IMG/VR virus record: IMGVR_UViG_3300031576_000077
Coordinates: 1 to 48,105 of that record
Direction: 5' to 3' (one strand)
Origin: a virus
DNA length: 48,105 nucleotides
A program made the position numbers and the translations under genes. Below, piece by piece: positions 24,162 to 30,791 of this stretch (within the stretch, counting starts at the first letter, position 1; every line of letters begins with the position of its first letter). A model generated the notes under the pieces. It made no database searches and had not been told where the DNA came from. It saw nothing but the letters and a program-made list of their open reading frames with translations.

Positions 24162-24759
24162 GCCGACCTCGCTTGCGGTTGCGCGCGCGTTGGCACGCCC
24201 GACACCAGCGATGGCCCTTGGAATCGCGACCGACATTCTCCCCTTCGTACGGATGTCCGCTCGGGCAGTGCGTTCGCTTATCCGGCCGCGGTAGCCTGTG
24301 GACGCCGCGAGAGACACGCGAACTCCGCACGGACTCCCGCTGGCATAGCTTGCACATCCTGCGCGTCGGGAACGAAGGCGGCGAGTACGTGTTGTCGGGC
24401 GTCAACTCGTGCCCCCGCTTGCAGTGCGTGCGAGAGCGCCACTTCACACGGTTGAACGCATCGAGATTCGGGCGGCGCGCAAGATTCTGAGCCCGCGTCG
24501 CCACAGACAGGTGCTCACGGCGAACGCAAGCGCGCACGAAGCACAGATGGTCTACGTCGTAGCCGTTGGGGATGTCCGTACCAGAGAGCATGACCATGGC
24601 GCGGTGCGCGAAACGGACTTTCCCGTCGAGGTAAGTTTGCCCGTATCCGGCTGGATTGGTATACGCGGTCCAGATCCAGCAACCGCTGGCGTCCACGCGG
24701 ATCTTCGCGGCGATCCTGTCCGGGATGCAGAACCCAGCCAGAGCACTCAGGTTGTTCAC
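24151..24759 (-). CDS. HNH endonuclease with C-terminal zinc-finger repeats
   Basis: 202 residues, GTG overlapping the previous stop (GTGA). N-terminal HNH core: GCWIWTAYTNPAGYGQTYLDGKVRFAHRA then YDVDHLCFVRACVRREHLSVAT. The C-terminus carries two related zinc units, CKRGHELTPDNTY...MCKLC and CPSGHPYEGENV...WCRAC, the tandem arrangement used for DNA recognition by phage homing endonucleases. It separates two recombination genes, as a free-standing homing endonuclease would. It shares no frame with neighbours and appears intact. Confidence 0.8.
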   Translation of the reverse strand: MNNLSALAGFCIPDRIAAKIRVDASGCWIWTAYTNPAGYGQTYLDGKVRFAHRAMVMLSGTDIPNGYDVDHLCFVRACVRREHLSVATRAQNLARRPNLDAFNRVKWRSRTHCKRGHELTPDNTYSPPSFPTRRMCKLCQRESVRSSRVSRGVHRLPRPDKRTHCPSGHPYEGENVGRDSKGHRWCRACQRARNRKRGRRVA

Positions 24760-25853
24760 GCCGGCAGATCTCCCTGCGCGGGCGCGTCGCCGCACCCGTC
24801 GCGCGTCGGCGGGTTCCACGACGCGATGCGCTTGAGCGCCGCCGGGAGGTCGGCCTTCAGGATCTCGGAGGCGCTCCCGAGCCGGCCCTCGGCGCACACC
24901 GCGGCCACGATCGCCGCCGCCGTGATCGACTCGTCTCCGATCTTCTTCGCACGGTCGGCCGCCACCTTCTCGACTTTCGCGAGGTCCTTCTCGTCGAGCG
25001 TGGCCTCGTCGCGGCTCTGCTCGCCCGCGCCCTTGCGCTTCACGTCGACCAGCTCGGCCCAGCTGGCGTTGCCGTCTCGCACCGCGGCGTAGACCGCGCG
25101 CAGGTCCACGAGCTCGGCGGGGCTGCACTGGTCGAGCGGGTGGCCGAGGTATTCTCGCAGGTCCGCCGGCATGACGCCGATCGCCGAGAAGGCGTCGGCC
25201 ACCTTCTTGCGCGCCGCGTCCGGGTCGGTGGCGTCCTGCTTGCGCTGCGTCTGCCGGACTGCTTCGAGAGCCTCGTCGACGAGATCGCCCGGGATCAGGC
25301 GGAGGCCGTTCGTGCGGATGGCGCGCGAGGCCGCAGCGTTGATCTTCATGGTGATATCGTCGTCGGTCGCCTGAACGAGATACACCGTGTCGCCGTAGCT
25401 GTTCTCGCGCTCCCCGAGCGCCCGCTGCCCCTTCTTCAGCTCGCGGCGCTCCATCGTCTTCGCGATGCGGTGCTCGGACGAGTAGGTCGCGTTTGTCTCG
25501 AGGTCGGTCACGGTGACGCGAATCAGCATCTTCTCGTCGTCCTCGAAGATGACATGGACCGCGCTGTCCGCGTTGCCCCACGCGCGGAGGGCCGCTTCGA
25601 GGAAGCGGATCGAGGCGCCCTCGATCTTCTTCCCCCCGCGCGGTAGCGAGTAGATCGCCACCTCGGCGAACCCGGGCCGCTGGCAGTCCTTGAGCAGCCG
25701 CGCGCGGAAGTCGTCCACGTCGCGCGGCCGGTTCATGGCGACGACGAAGCGCGCCTCGACCATCGCGCGCGCCTGGGTGGCGACCGCGGACACGGCCGTC
25801 TCCGACACGCTCGACGGCATTCCGCTGTTCACCCGCTCGACTGATTCAGCCAT
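24756..25853 (-). CDS. Early recombination-region protein (possible ssDNA-annealing role)
   Basis: 365 residues. The N-terminal part MVEARFVVAMNRPRDVDDFRARLLKDCQRPGFAEVAIYSLPRGGKKIEG-SIRFLEAALRAWGN is characteristic of a family of phage early proteins seen beside exonucleases and SSBs; its members are usually unnamed. The remainder has beta strands (VHVIFEDDEKMLIRVTV) and a helical tail. Coupled to a Cas4-like nuclease, it fits the place of a RecT/Beta/Erf-type annealing protein, but I see no RecT or Erf motif. Role assigned from gene neighbourhood. Confidence 0.55.
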   Translation of the reverse strand: MAESVERVNSGMPSSVSETAVSAVATQARAMVEARFVVAMNRPRDVDDFRARLLKDCQRPGFAEVAIYSLPRGGKKIEGASIRFLEAALRAWGNADSAVHVIFEDDEKMLIRVTVTDLETNATYSSEHRIAKTMERRELKKGQRALGERENSYGDTVYLVQATDDDITMKINAAASRAIRTNGLRLIPGDLVDEALEAVRQTQRKQDATDPDAARKKVADAFSAIGVMPADLREYLGHPLDQCSPAELVDLRAVYAAVRDGNASWAELVDVKRKGAGEQSRDEATLDEKDLAKVEKVAADRAKKIGDESITAAAIVAAVCAEGRLGSASEILKADLPAALKRIASWNPPTRDGCGDAPAQGDLPA

Positions 25854-26034
25854 GAGAACCTCCGTGGACGCGTTCGCGCCCGGTTGAGAAGCTCGAGAGC
25901 ACGCGCCGCCAGAACCGCCGCCGCGCCGCGCGCCTTGCCGCGCTCGCGTCGTCGCGCCGCTGCGCGAGCAGCATGGCGTGGGCGATGCGCTCGCTGGGCA
26001 CGACCAGCGCGGGGCTCTGGCGGATCGTGCTCAC
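25846..26034 (-). CDS. Small basic early protein
   Basis: 62 residues from GTG 26034, GTGA-coupled to the upstream gene. It is Arg/Ala-rich and helical (MLLAQRRDDASAARRAARRRFWRRVL), without membrane or metal motifs. The reading frame at 25829-26059 is in another phase and looks like shadow sequence; this one fits the coupling pattern of both neighbours. Function unknown. Confidence 0.45.
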   Translation of the reverse strand: MSTIRQSPALVVPSERIAHAMLLAQRRDDASAARRAARRRFWRRVLSSFSTGRERVHGGSHG

Positions 26035-26309
26035 GGCACCACCGCCCACGCGCCGACAATCAGCACGAGCAGGGCGCCGACCGTCGCCGCCTCGCGCATG
26101 AGGCGCCGCAGGCAGCGCGCGCAGAGCGTGTGGCTAACGCGGTGCAGCGCGGGCTCGTCGCTGCACCAAGGGCAGAGCCCGACCGCCGACCTGACATCGA
26201 CGGCCGGGCTTCCTCCATGCATTCGAAGTTCCCCAGTCCCTCCATGCATCTGCGCAGAGTCGAAGGGCCTGCGCGATCCCCAAGAAACTCCACGGCGCTC
26301 GAAGCTCAC
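26031..26309 (-). CDS. Small zinc-motif membrane protein
   Basis: 92 residues, start overlapping the upstream stop. A zinc ribbon (LCPWC...LCARCLRR) is followed by a C-terminal hydrophobic segment (TVGALLVLIVGAWAVV), so the protein is tail-anchored with the zinc module on the cytoplasmic side. In the leftward operon such small membrane proteins sometimes affect superinfection or host division; this is only conjecture. Confidence 0.45.
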   Translation of the reverse strand: MSFERRGVSWGSRRPFDSAQMHGGTGELRMHGGSPAVDVRSAVGLCPWCSDEPALHRVSHTLCARCLRRLMREAATVGALLVLIVGAWAVVP

Positions 26310-26536
26310 GCTCGCCCCTCGATCGCCCGCACCTGTCGCGGGAAGCGCTCGAGGTCACGGAGCACGTCGCGCAGCTCCGACCCGAAGAACCGCAGCACGT
26401 CGTCCCCGTGCCCGTGCTCCTCGCGCTCGGCGGCCTCGTCTTCGATGCACTGCGCAATGCCGGCGAGCCGTCCCTCGACGTGGGCGAGCGAGACTGACGC
26501 GCGCAGGGTGCGCTCGAGCTGGGTCGCGGCGCTCAC
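26306..26536 (-). CDS. Small acidic helical protein
   Basis: 76 residues from GTG 26536, GTGA-coupled. Predicted to be helical (SAATQLERTLRASVSLAHVEGRLAGIAQCIEDEAAE) and acidic, with an HGHGDD stretch. No family recognised. It belongs to the first, fast-transcribed block of the left early operon. Confidence 0.45.
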   Translation of the reverse strand: MSAATQLERTLRASVSLAHVEGRLAGIAQCIEDEAAEREEHGHGDDVLRFFGSELRDVLRDLERFPRQVRAIEGRA

Positions 26537-27006
26537 GCTGCACCTCGCCTGCGCGCGTCGCAGTAGGTGATCGTGCGCCACTGCCGGTACGCCTCGGGCC
26601 GGAGCGCGCAGAAGTGCTCGTCTGCCGAGACGCTGAAGTGCGCATGTTCGGCGCAGCGATGGCCCCCGCACGACGCGCAGACGCGCTCGGCGATTTCGCG
26701 GCAGCCCTCGACGCCGCACCAGCCGAGCCGCGCGAGCACCCCCGCGCAGCGGAGGCATACCGGCTCGTCGGCCTCCGGCGAGGCGCTCACCTCGCCGCGC
26801 GCGTAGGACAGCCACACGCCGCACGCTGCGCACTCGACCTCCTGCTCACGGTGGCCGCCGTGGCAGCGCAGGCACGAGGTCCAGCCGCCGTCATCGTTCG
26901 GCGGGCTCTCGCCGCCGTCGCAGGCCCGGCAGGGCGGTGCCGGCGCGGCGGGCAGCTCAGGAGAGGGGAGAGGGGCGGTCGGGGAGGGGCGGGCTGCGGC
27001 CGGCAT
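26533..27006 (-). CDS. Multi-zinc-finger early protein, first gene of left operon
   Basis: 157 residues. AGGAG sits 9 bases before the ATG and the gene starts about 20 bases downstream of the predicted left promoter start. After a Pro/Ala-rich N-terminus come at least five Cys pairs (CRAC, CLRC, CAAC, CLRC, CASC) with an HRCAEHAHF knuckle, a string of zinc ribbons. In lambda the first leftward gene is the antiterminator N; there is no N-like Arg-rich motif here, but an RNA- or protein-binding regulator is a fair inference. Confidence 0.55.
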   Translation of the reverse strand: MPAAARPSPTAPLPSPELPAAPAPPCRACDGGESPPNDDGGWTSCLRCHGGHREQEVECAACGVWLSYARGEVSASPEADEPVCLRCAGVLARLGWCGVEGCREIAERVCASCGGHRCAEHAHFSVSADEHFCALRPEAYRQWRTITYCDARRRGAA

Positions 27007-27031
27007 TTTGGGCTCCTGATCGGATGCCCCG

Positions 27032-27060
27032 AGACTAGACCCTTTCGGCTAAGTCGTCAA
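27032..27060 (-). promoter_or_regulatory. Left early promoter (pL-like)
   Basis: On the minus strand TTGACG (27060-27055), a 17-base spacer, and TAGTCT (27037-27032). The spacer contains the 18-bp operator, so repressor binding would occlude RNA polymerase. The start near 27025 leads into the gene starting at 27006. Confidence 0.75.
27035..27052. promoter_or_regulatory. Operator OL
   Basis: CTAGACCCTTTCGGCTAA matches the operator at 27620 in 17 of 18 positions (reverse complement). Consensus CTAGAC-N5-CGGCTAR is an imperfect dyad. Confidence 0.7.
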
Positions 27061-27079
27061 GCCTGAAACGACTAAGCCG
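27046..27079 (-). repeat. Inverted repeat at end of repressor gene
   Basis: CGGCTAAGTCGT and ACGACTAAGCCG pair in 11 of 12 positions around a 10-base loop. The repeat covers the repressor TAG stop and the left promoter -35, so it may be a terminator for the repressor transcript or a further half-site cluster. No T-run follows. Confidence 0.4.
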
Positions 27080-27551
27080 ATTGATGGCTCCTGATTCCCT
27101 TTCGCCGCGCGGACTTGGCTGCGTGAACTGCCGCCTCGACGGTCTCCATCACGGCCTCGAACGCTCCGAGGTTCGTCGCCTCGTCGAGCAGTTTCAGCAG
27201 CTTCCGCGCATCGTCGTTGCCAAGCAGCGTGCGGAAGCGGTCGTACATCACGTCCTTCGCGAACCTCAGCTTCGCTCGGGCGTCCTTGTCGTACAGATCG
27301 TGCGCCCGCAGGAAGTCGACGGGGTTCATCTCGAGCTCAGCGCAGAGACGGCTCCACGACTGAACCCGTAGTCCGTGCTGCCCTTTCATGAAGCGGTTGA
27401 AGGAGCGCTGCTTCAACCCGATGGCGGCAGCGGCCTGGTTCTCGCTCCAGTGCCTCGCCTCCATGATCTCGGCGAGCACGCCGCGGATCACGTCGTTCAG
27501 GTCGTGACCTTCCTTGCCACTCGGCGTCTTGAAGATGCGAACCTCAGCCAT
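27072..27551 (-). CDS. HTH repressor (CI-like position)
   Basis: 159 residues from ATG 27551 (GGGGAGG upstream; an ATG at 27650 would overlap the divergent control region). Residues ~25-60 form an XRE-type HTH (ENQAAAAIGLKQRSFNRFMKGQHGLRVQSWSRLCAEL). The C-terminal half is helical (TLLGNDDARKLLKLLDEATNLGAFEAVMETV) and probably dimerises. No S24/LexA protease domain is present, so RecA-driven self-cleavage is not expected. It lies between the two early promoters exactly as lambda cI does, and shares operators with them. Confidence 0.75.
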   Translation of the reverse strand: MAEVRIFKTPSGKEGHDLNDVIRGVLAEIMEARHWSENQAAAAIGLKQRSFNRFMKGQHGLRVQSWSRLCAELEMNPVDFLRAHDLYDKDARAKLRFAKDVMYDRFRTLLGNDDARKLLKLLDEATNLGAFEAVMETVEAAVHAAKSARRKGIRSHQSA

Positions 27552-27568
27552 ACCGCCTCCCCGCCGGG

Positions 27569-27597
27569 ACACTAGACGCGAACGGCTAGGGCGATCA
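27569..27597 (-). promoter_or_regulatory. Repressor maintenance promoter (pRM-like)
   Basis: On the minus strand a poor -35 (TGATCG, 27597-27592), a 17-base spacer and TAGTGT (27574-27569). The weak -35 resembles lambda pRM, which needs activation. An operator lies in the spacer, allowing autoregulation. Confidence 0.5.
27572..27589. promoter_or_regulatory. Operator of the repressor promoter
   Basis: CTAGACGCGAACGGCTAG keeps both conserved ends (CTAGAC and CGGCTAG) but a different centre from the other two operators, so affinity probably differs. Confidence 0.65.
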
Positions 27598-27611
27598 GCC
27601 GCGAAAACGGC

Positions 27612-27640
27612 TTGACCGTCTAGCCGAAAGGGTCTAGCCT
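27612..27640 (+). promoter_or_regulatory. Right early promoter (pR-like)
   Basis: TTGACC (27612-27617), a 17-base spacer and TAGCCT (27635-27640). The expected start near 27647-27649 coincides with the ATG of the Cro-like gene, so its message may be leaderless. The spacer holds an operator. Confidence 0.75.
27620..27637. promoter_or_regulatory. Operator OR
   Basis: CTAGCCGAAAGGGTCTAG is in reverse orientation to OL, with the same centre. It is separated from the repressor-promoter operator by 30 bases. Confidence 0.7.
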
Positions 27641-27648
27641 GACCTCGC

Positions 27649-27909
27649 ATGAGGCTGGCCGACTACCTGGACACGAGAGGCGAGAGTCAGGAGGCGTTCG
27701 CGAAGCGCGCGGGCGTCCACGAGCCGACGGGGAGGGGCATCTCCCAGCGGACCGTGAGCCGAATCGCCTCTGGTGGAAGCTGCAACGCCAGCACGGCGCT
27801 GGCGATCATCCGTGCCACACGCGCTGAACCGAGCCCGGACGGCGGGACCGTGATGCTCGAGGACCTCGCCGTCTCCGACGGTGACGAGAGCGCCGGGGCA
27901 GCAGCGTAG
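27649..27909 (+). CDS. Cro-like HTH protein
   Basis: 86 residues. The N-terminal ~55 residues form an HTH (SQEAFAKRAGVHEPTGRGISQRTVSRIASGGSCNASTALAII), with a short acidic tail. First gene of the rightward transcript, divergent from the repressor, and starting almost at the predicted transcription start without a ribosome-binding site. By position it is the Cro counterpart, binding the same operators to shut off the repressor promoter. Confidence 0.7.
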   Translation: MRLADYLDTRGESQEAFAKRAGVHEPTGRGISQRTVSRIASGGSCNASTALAIIRATRAEPSPDGGTVMLEDLAVSDGDESAGAAA

Positions 27910-27910
27910 T

Positions 27911-27937
27911 GGGCGAGCCGTTCACACCGACTCGCCC
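27911..27937. terminator. Bidirectional terminator-like hairpin
   Basis: GGGCGAG and CTCGCCC pair around a 13-base loop between the convergent Cro-like and lipoprotein genes. No T-run, so intrinsic termination is uncertain. Confidence 0.35.
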
Positions 27938-27944
27938 CCACGTC

Positions 27945-28265
27945 CTACTCCCCGCTGATCTTCACGACGTCGCCGATGATGCTCAGGCAGTTCCGGTTCA
28001 GGAGCACCATGTAGTAGCTGGTGTTCTCTGCCCGAAGGTTCGCGATCGCGTTCGCCTCGGGAACCTTCTGGAGCGCGTCCGCCATCGCCTCATCGACGGT
28101 GGGGCGAAGGCCAGCCGTCCATTCCACCTTGCAGCGCTCCCCGGTGACCCCGGGCTGCAAGACCTCAAACCTCAGCGGCAGGCTCCGGTTCGAGGCCAGC
28201 GTGAGGCCGGCGACCTGGTAGGAGCATCCGGCCAGGAGCAGGGGCAAGAGCAGCGCGAATCGCAT
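27945..28265 (-). CDS. Lipoprotein, prophage-expressed candidate
   Basis: 106 residues; GGAGG about 6 bases before the ATG. A lipoprotein signal peptide ends in the lipobox LAGC (Cys14). The mature protein resembles small host-type lipoproteins with a K-W... RPTVDEAMADALQKVPEANAIANLRAENTSYYMVLLNRNCLSIIGDVVKI layout: a helix then strands ending in a Cys. It is transcribed against the early operon, next to the immunity region, the usual place for lysogenic conversion or superinfection-exclusion genes. That role is inferred; no receptor homology was seen. Confidence 0.65.
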   Translation of the reverse strand: MRFALLLPLLLAGCSYQVAGLTLASNRSLPLRFEVLQPGVTGERCKVEWTAGLRPTVDEAMADALQKVPEANAIANLRAENTSYYMVLLNRNCLSIIGDVVKISGE

Positions 28266-28433
28266 TCGTTCCTCCGTCCGCCTCCCGCCCCCCGGACCGA
28301 CCCTACCACGGGCCGCGCGGCGCTCTCTCTTTGCTCGAAGCGCATAGCCATCCGCAGCCATTCGTCGCCGCGAGAAATGGCCGCGCCGCGTCATCGCGTC
28401 ACGTCTGCGGGGGTGAGGGCCGAAGGAGGCCCC

Positions 28434-28763
28434 GTGCTGAGCTGCGAGGAAGAGCTGGTCGAGGAACTGCGGCTTTCCGCCTGGCGGATGTGGAGCGAGA
28501 GCACCGAAGAGCGGCGGCTCGAGATCGTGAACGCTGCCGCGCGCCTCCAGCGTTGGTCGGGAGGGCTCCGCTCCTGGCGTTCGAGCGTCTCGAAGTGGCT
28601 CTCGCCCGACCGGCGCCACCCGCTGCCGGCGTTGCTGCTGGTGGTGCTCGCGTGTCGAACCGGGCGCGAGGAGTGGGCCGGCACGTTCATGCGGGCGGCG
28701 ATGTCGCACCGTCGGATGCGGAAGGTTCGGCCGAATCAGCCTGGCGCTAGGAGGCACGGGTGA
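28434..28763 (+). CDS. Early protein, unknown
   Basis: 109 residues from GTG 28434 with AAGGAGG upstream; the longer upstream frame is antisense to the lipoprotein. N-terminal helix CEEELVEELRLSAWRMWSESTEERRLEIV, then a basic C-terminus. No family recognised. The 168-base gap 28266-28433 before it would hold the divergent lipoprotein promoter; I see no clear -35/-10. Its stop overlaps the next small gene (GTGA). Confidence 0.5.
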   Translation: MLSCEEELVEELRLSAWRMWSESTEERRLEIVNAAARLQRWSGGLRSWRSSVSKWLSPDRRHPLPALLLVVLACRTGREEWAGTFMRAAMSHRRMRKVRPNQPGARRHG

Positions 28764-28921
28764 AGGTCGCCACGTTGCCGCCGGTTCGGCTCCACCTCGT
28801 GACGTCTGTCGTCAAGGTGAAGGACATCCGCGACAAGGCCGCAGCCATTCAGGCGTACCGGCGGCAGCAAGGCGAGGGCCTCGCGGCGCAGAACCAGGCC
28901 GCCGATCGGGCGCGGGCGTGA
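28760..28921 (+). CDS. 53-residue early protein
   Basis: A GTGA-coupled ORF at both ends: MKVATLPPVRLHLVTSVVKVKDIRDKAAAIQAYRRQQGEGL... The KDIRDKAAAIQAYRRQ segment resembles the helix of a common phage protein family (VNEVKEIRDKAxAMQAYAKQA) found near replication genes. It is very short relative to that family (usually 150-250 residues), so it is probably the N-terminal remnant or a minimal version. Confidence 0.55.
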   Translation: MKVATLPPVRLHLVTSVVKVKDIRDKAAAIQAYRRQQGEGLAAQNQAADRARA

Positions 28922-29298
28922 GCGCCGAGCAGCTGCCGCTGTTTTTCGAGGGGGCGAGGGCTCGCAAGACGGACCCGAACAGCTCCCACCGCGCGGCCTT
29001 CGACGCCGAGCGCTTCGCGCGCTCCCACGCTGGTCAGATCGTCTCGGCGGTAGTGCGGTATCCGGGACGCACGGCGAACCAGCTCTCAGTGCTTCCCGGC
29101 TGCCCGCTGACGGTCGTGCAAATCGATCGGAGGGCGCATGAGCTCGAAGCGGACGGCTGGCTCATTCGCACTGCGCACCCGGGCGATGAGCTGCGACTGC
29201 ACGCGACGAGGAAAGCGTCCGAGTGGGCGAATCGAAAGGTGGCCAATGGCACGGAAACGTGCCCCGGCCTAGATGCCAAGCGGCTTAGCCGCCATTGA
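28918..29298 (+). CDS. Winged-helix DNA-binding protein
   Basis: 126 residues, GTG start coupled to the preceding gene. N-terminus EGARARKTDPNSSHRAA is typical of phage winged-helix proteins; residues ~40-95 show the wHTH (VVRYPGRTANQLSVLPGCPLTVVQIDRRAHELEADGWLIRT). A MarR-like transcription regulator or replication accessory protein is the best guess. Directly followed by a 14-bp hairpin. Confidence 0.6.
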   Translation: MSAEQLPLFFEGARARKTDPNSSHRAAFDAERFARSHAGQIVSAVVRYPGRTANQLSVLPGCPLTVVQIDRRAHELEADGWLIRTAHPGDELRLHATRKASEWANRKVANGTETCPGLDAKRLSRH

Positions 29299-29300
29299 GT

Positions 29301-29336
29301 GCCTGGAGCGCCGGATTCGACCCCGGCGCTCCAGGC
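29301..29336 (+). repeat. Perfect 14-bp hairpin in rightward early operon
   Basis: GCCTGGAGCGCCGG and CCGGCGCTCCAGGC flank an 8-base loop (ATTCGACC). No T-run follows. The T-arm-like loop and CTCCA suggest a tRNA fragment at first sight, but no tRNA fold surrounds it. Probably an attenuator or processing signal between two gene blocks. Confidence 0.55.
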
Positions 29337-29361
29337 CAGAGCGACAGGGGGGGTGAGCGGA

Positions 29362-30189
29362 ATGGACGAGGCGCGCAACAGCGCCGCGGCGGACCCCGGG
29401 TGCCGGCGGCGCGGTCTCGTGAGCACGCTGCGCGCGAAGGGAACGTTTGTGGAGGTCAGCTCCGAGGACGTCTCGCGTCTGCTCGCCGACCGGCACGCGG
29501 GCGACGTGTTCGTGGCGCAGTGCAAGGGCGGCCCCACACATGGCTACGGCGCAAAGCTCCGAGTGCTCGACGCCTGGGCGATGCGCAAGAGCTGGTCGCA
29601 GTGGTCCACCGTCGGCTACGAGATCAAGGTGTCGCGCTCCGACTTCCTGCGCGATACGAAGTGGGAGACCTATCTCGACCTGTGCCACGAGTTCTATTTT
29701 GTGGCGCCGCCCCGCGTGATCCAGCTGGCGGAGCTGCCGCCGGAGATCGGGCTGATCGAGACGAGCGCGAGCGGCACGCGTCTCTTCACCAAGCGCAAGG
29801 CTGTGGTCCGCAAGATCGAGCCGCCGGTCGGCGTGATGATCTACGTGCTGATGTGGCGGGCGACGATCGGCGCTGAGCACAAGCCTGATCGCCTCTCGTA
29901 CTGGCGCGAGTGGCTCGCCGAGCAAGAGGAGAAGGCCGACCTCGGCCACCGCGTGTCCCGCAGGCTGCACGAGGAGTTCCGATCGCTGCGCGCGCGCCTC
30001 TACAACGCCGAGCAGGATGCGAAGCGCGATCAGCGGTTGACCGACGCCCTGCGCACCCTCGGGCTCGACCCCGAGGTGGCGACCGAGTACGCGATCAAGG
30101 ATCGCCTTGCTGGCAGCGACGAGCTGCGGCGCAGACTCTCCTATCACCTCGACGCCCTGCGACAGATCGTTGGTGGAGAGCAGCTGTGA
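29362..30189 (+). CDS. PD-(D/E)XK nuclease, MmcB-like phage family
   Basis: 275 residues from ATG 29362 (GGGGTGAGCGG upstream). The nuclease core is visible: D70 (VLDAWAMRKSW), E87-x-K89 (TVGYEIKVSRSDF), then KWETYLDLCHEFYFVAP and EIGLIETSASGTRLFTK. The C-terminal half is helical. This family is common in phage replication regions and probably processes branched or damaged DNA. Its stop overlaps the next GTG. Confidence 0.7.
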   Translation: MDEARNSAAADPGCRRRGLVSTLRAKGTFVEVSSEDVSRLLADRHAGDVFVAQCKGGPTHGYGAKLRVLDAWAMRKSWSQWSTVGYEIKVSRSDFLRDTKWETYLDLCHEFYFVAPPRVIQLAELPPEIGLIETSASGTRLFTKRKAVVRKIEPPVGVMIYVLMWRATIGAEHKPDRLSYWREWLAEQEEKADLGHRVSRRLHEEFRSLRARLYNAEQDAKRDQRLTDALRTLGLDPEVATEYAIKDRLAGSDELRRRLSYHLDALRQIVGGEQL

Positions 30190-30791
30190 ACTTCGCCGGA
30201 CCGCTGCGCCGCGGCGGCCTCCCGCCGAAGTACGTGCTCACCGACTCTGCGCGCGAGCTGATCCTGCGCGAGTACGACTCGAAGAACCGGCGGGCGATCG
30301 CGGAGCAACTCGGCGTCCCCGCGTGGATGGTCTCGAAGTGGGCAGTCGCGCTCGGCGTCGCGCGCACGAAGGAGAAGCCGTGGAGCGCCGATCAGATCGA
30401 GCTGCTCCAGCGCCACGCCTACACGAAGAGCTGGCGGTGGCTCGCGAAGCACACGGGCCGAACCGTCTGCGCGGTGAAGCTGAAGGCGAAGCGGCTCCAC
30501 CTCCAGAAGGTCGTCGGCGAGGGCTACACGCAGGCGCTCCTGGCCGCGCTGCTCGGGATCGACAACCATCGGGTCGCGGGGTGGATTCGGAATCGCTGGC
30601 TCTCCGCGCAGCCGCGCCGGACCGACCGGACGCCGCAGCAAGGCGGTGACGCGCTCCTCATCACCGACCGTGCCGTGCGCCGCTTCATTCGCGAGCACCC
30701 GGAGAGGATCGACCTCCGCCGCGTGGACAAGCTCTGGTTCATCGAGCTCGCGTTCGGAGCCCGCGCCGTCGAGCGCGAGGAGGCGGCGTAG
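30186..30791 (+). CDS. Multi-HTH DNA-binding protein
   Basis: 201 residues, GTG start. Three HTH-like units follow one another: SKNRRAIAEQLGVPAWMVSKWAVALG, KSWRWLAKHTGRTVCAVKLKAKRL (SANT/Myb-like) and TQALLAALLGIDNHRVAGWIRNRWL. The C-terminus FIREHPERIDLRRVDKLWFIELAFG is conserved in related phage regulators. Probably a transcription regulator or origin-binding factor directly upstream of the initiator gene. Confidence 0.6.
   Translation: MNFAGPLRRGGLPPKYVLTDSARELILREYDSKNRRAIAEQLGVPAWMVSKWAVALGVARTKEKPWSADQIELLQRHAYTKSWRWLAKHTGRTVCAVKLKAKRLHLQKVVGEGYTQALLAALLGIDNHRVAGWIRNRWLSAQPRRTDRTPQQGGDALLITDRAVRRFIREHPERIDLRRVDKLWFIELAFGARAVEREEAA

Noticed and set aside
25829-26059. 76-codon minus frame overlapping the small gene at 25846
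   Set aside because: No coupling to neighbours and Arg/Ala-rich composition; the other phase fits GTGA overlaps at both ends.
27072-27551. S24/LexA-type cleavable repressor
   Set aside because: No Ala-Gly cleavage site or Ser-Lys protease motif and the protein is only 159 residues.
27909-28433. Plus-strand extension of the 28434 gene back to 27909
   Set aside because: Antisense to the lipoprotein gene, which has its own ribosome-binding site and lipobox.
29301-29336. tRNA T-arm/3' end
   Set aside because: The ATTCGACC loop with CTCCA looks tRNA-like but the stem is 14 bp and no other tRNA arms are present.
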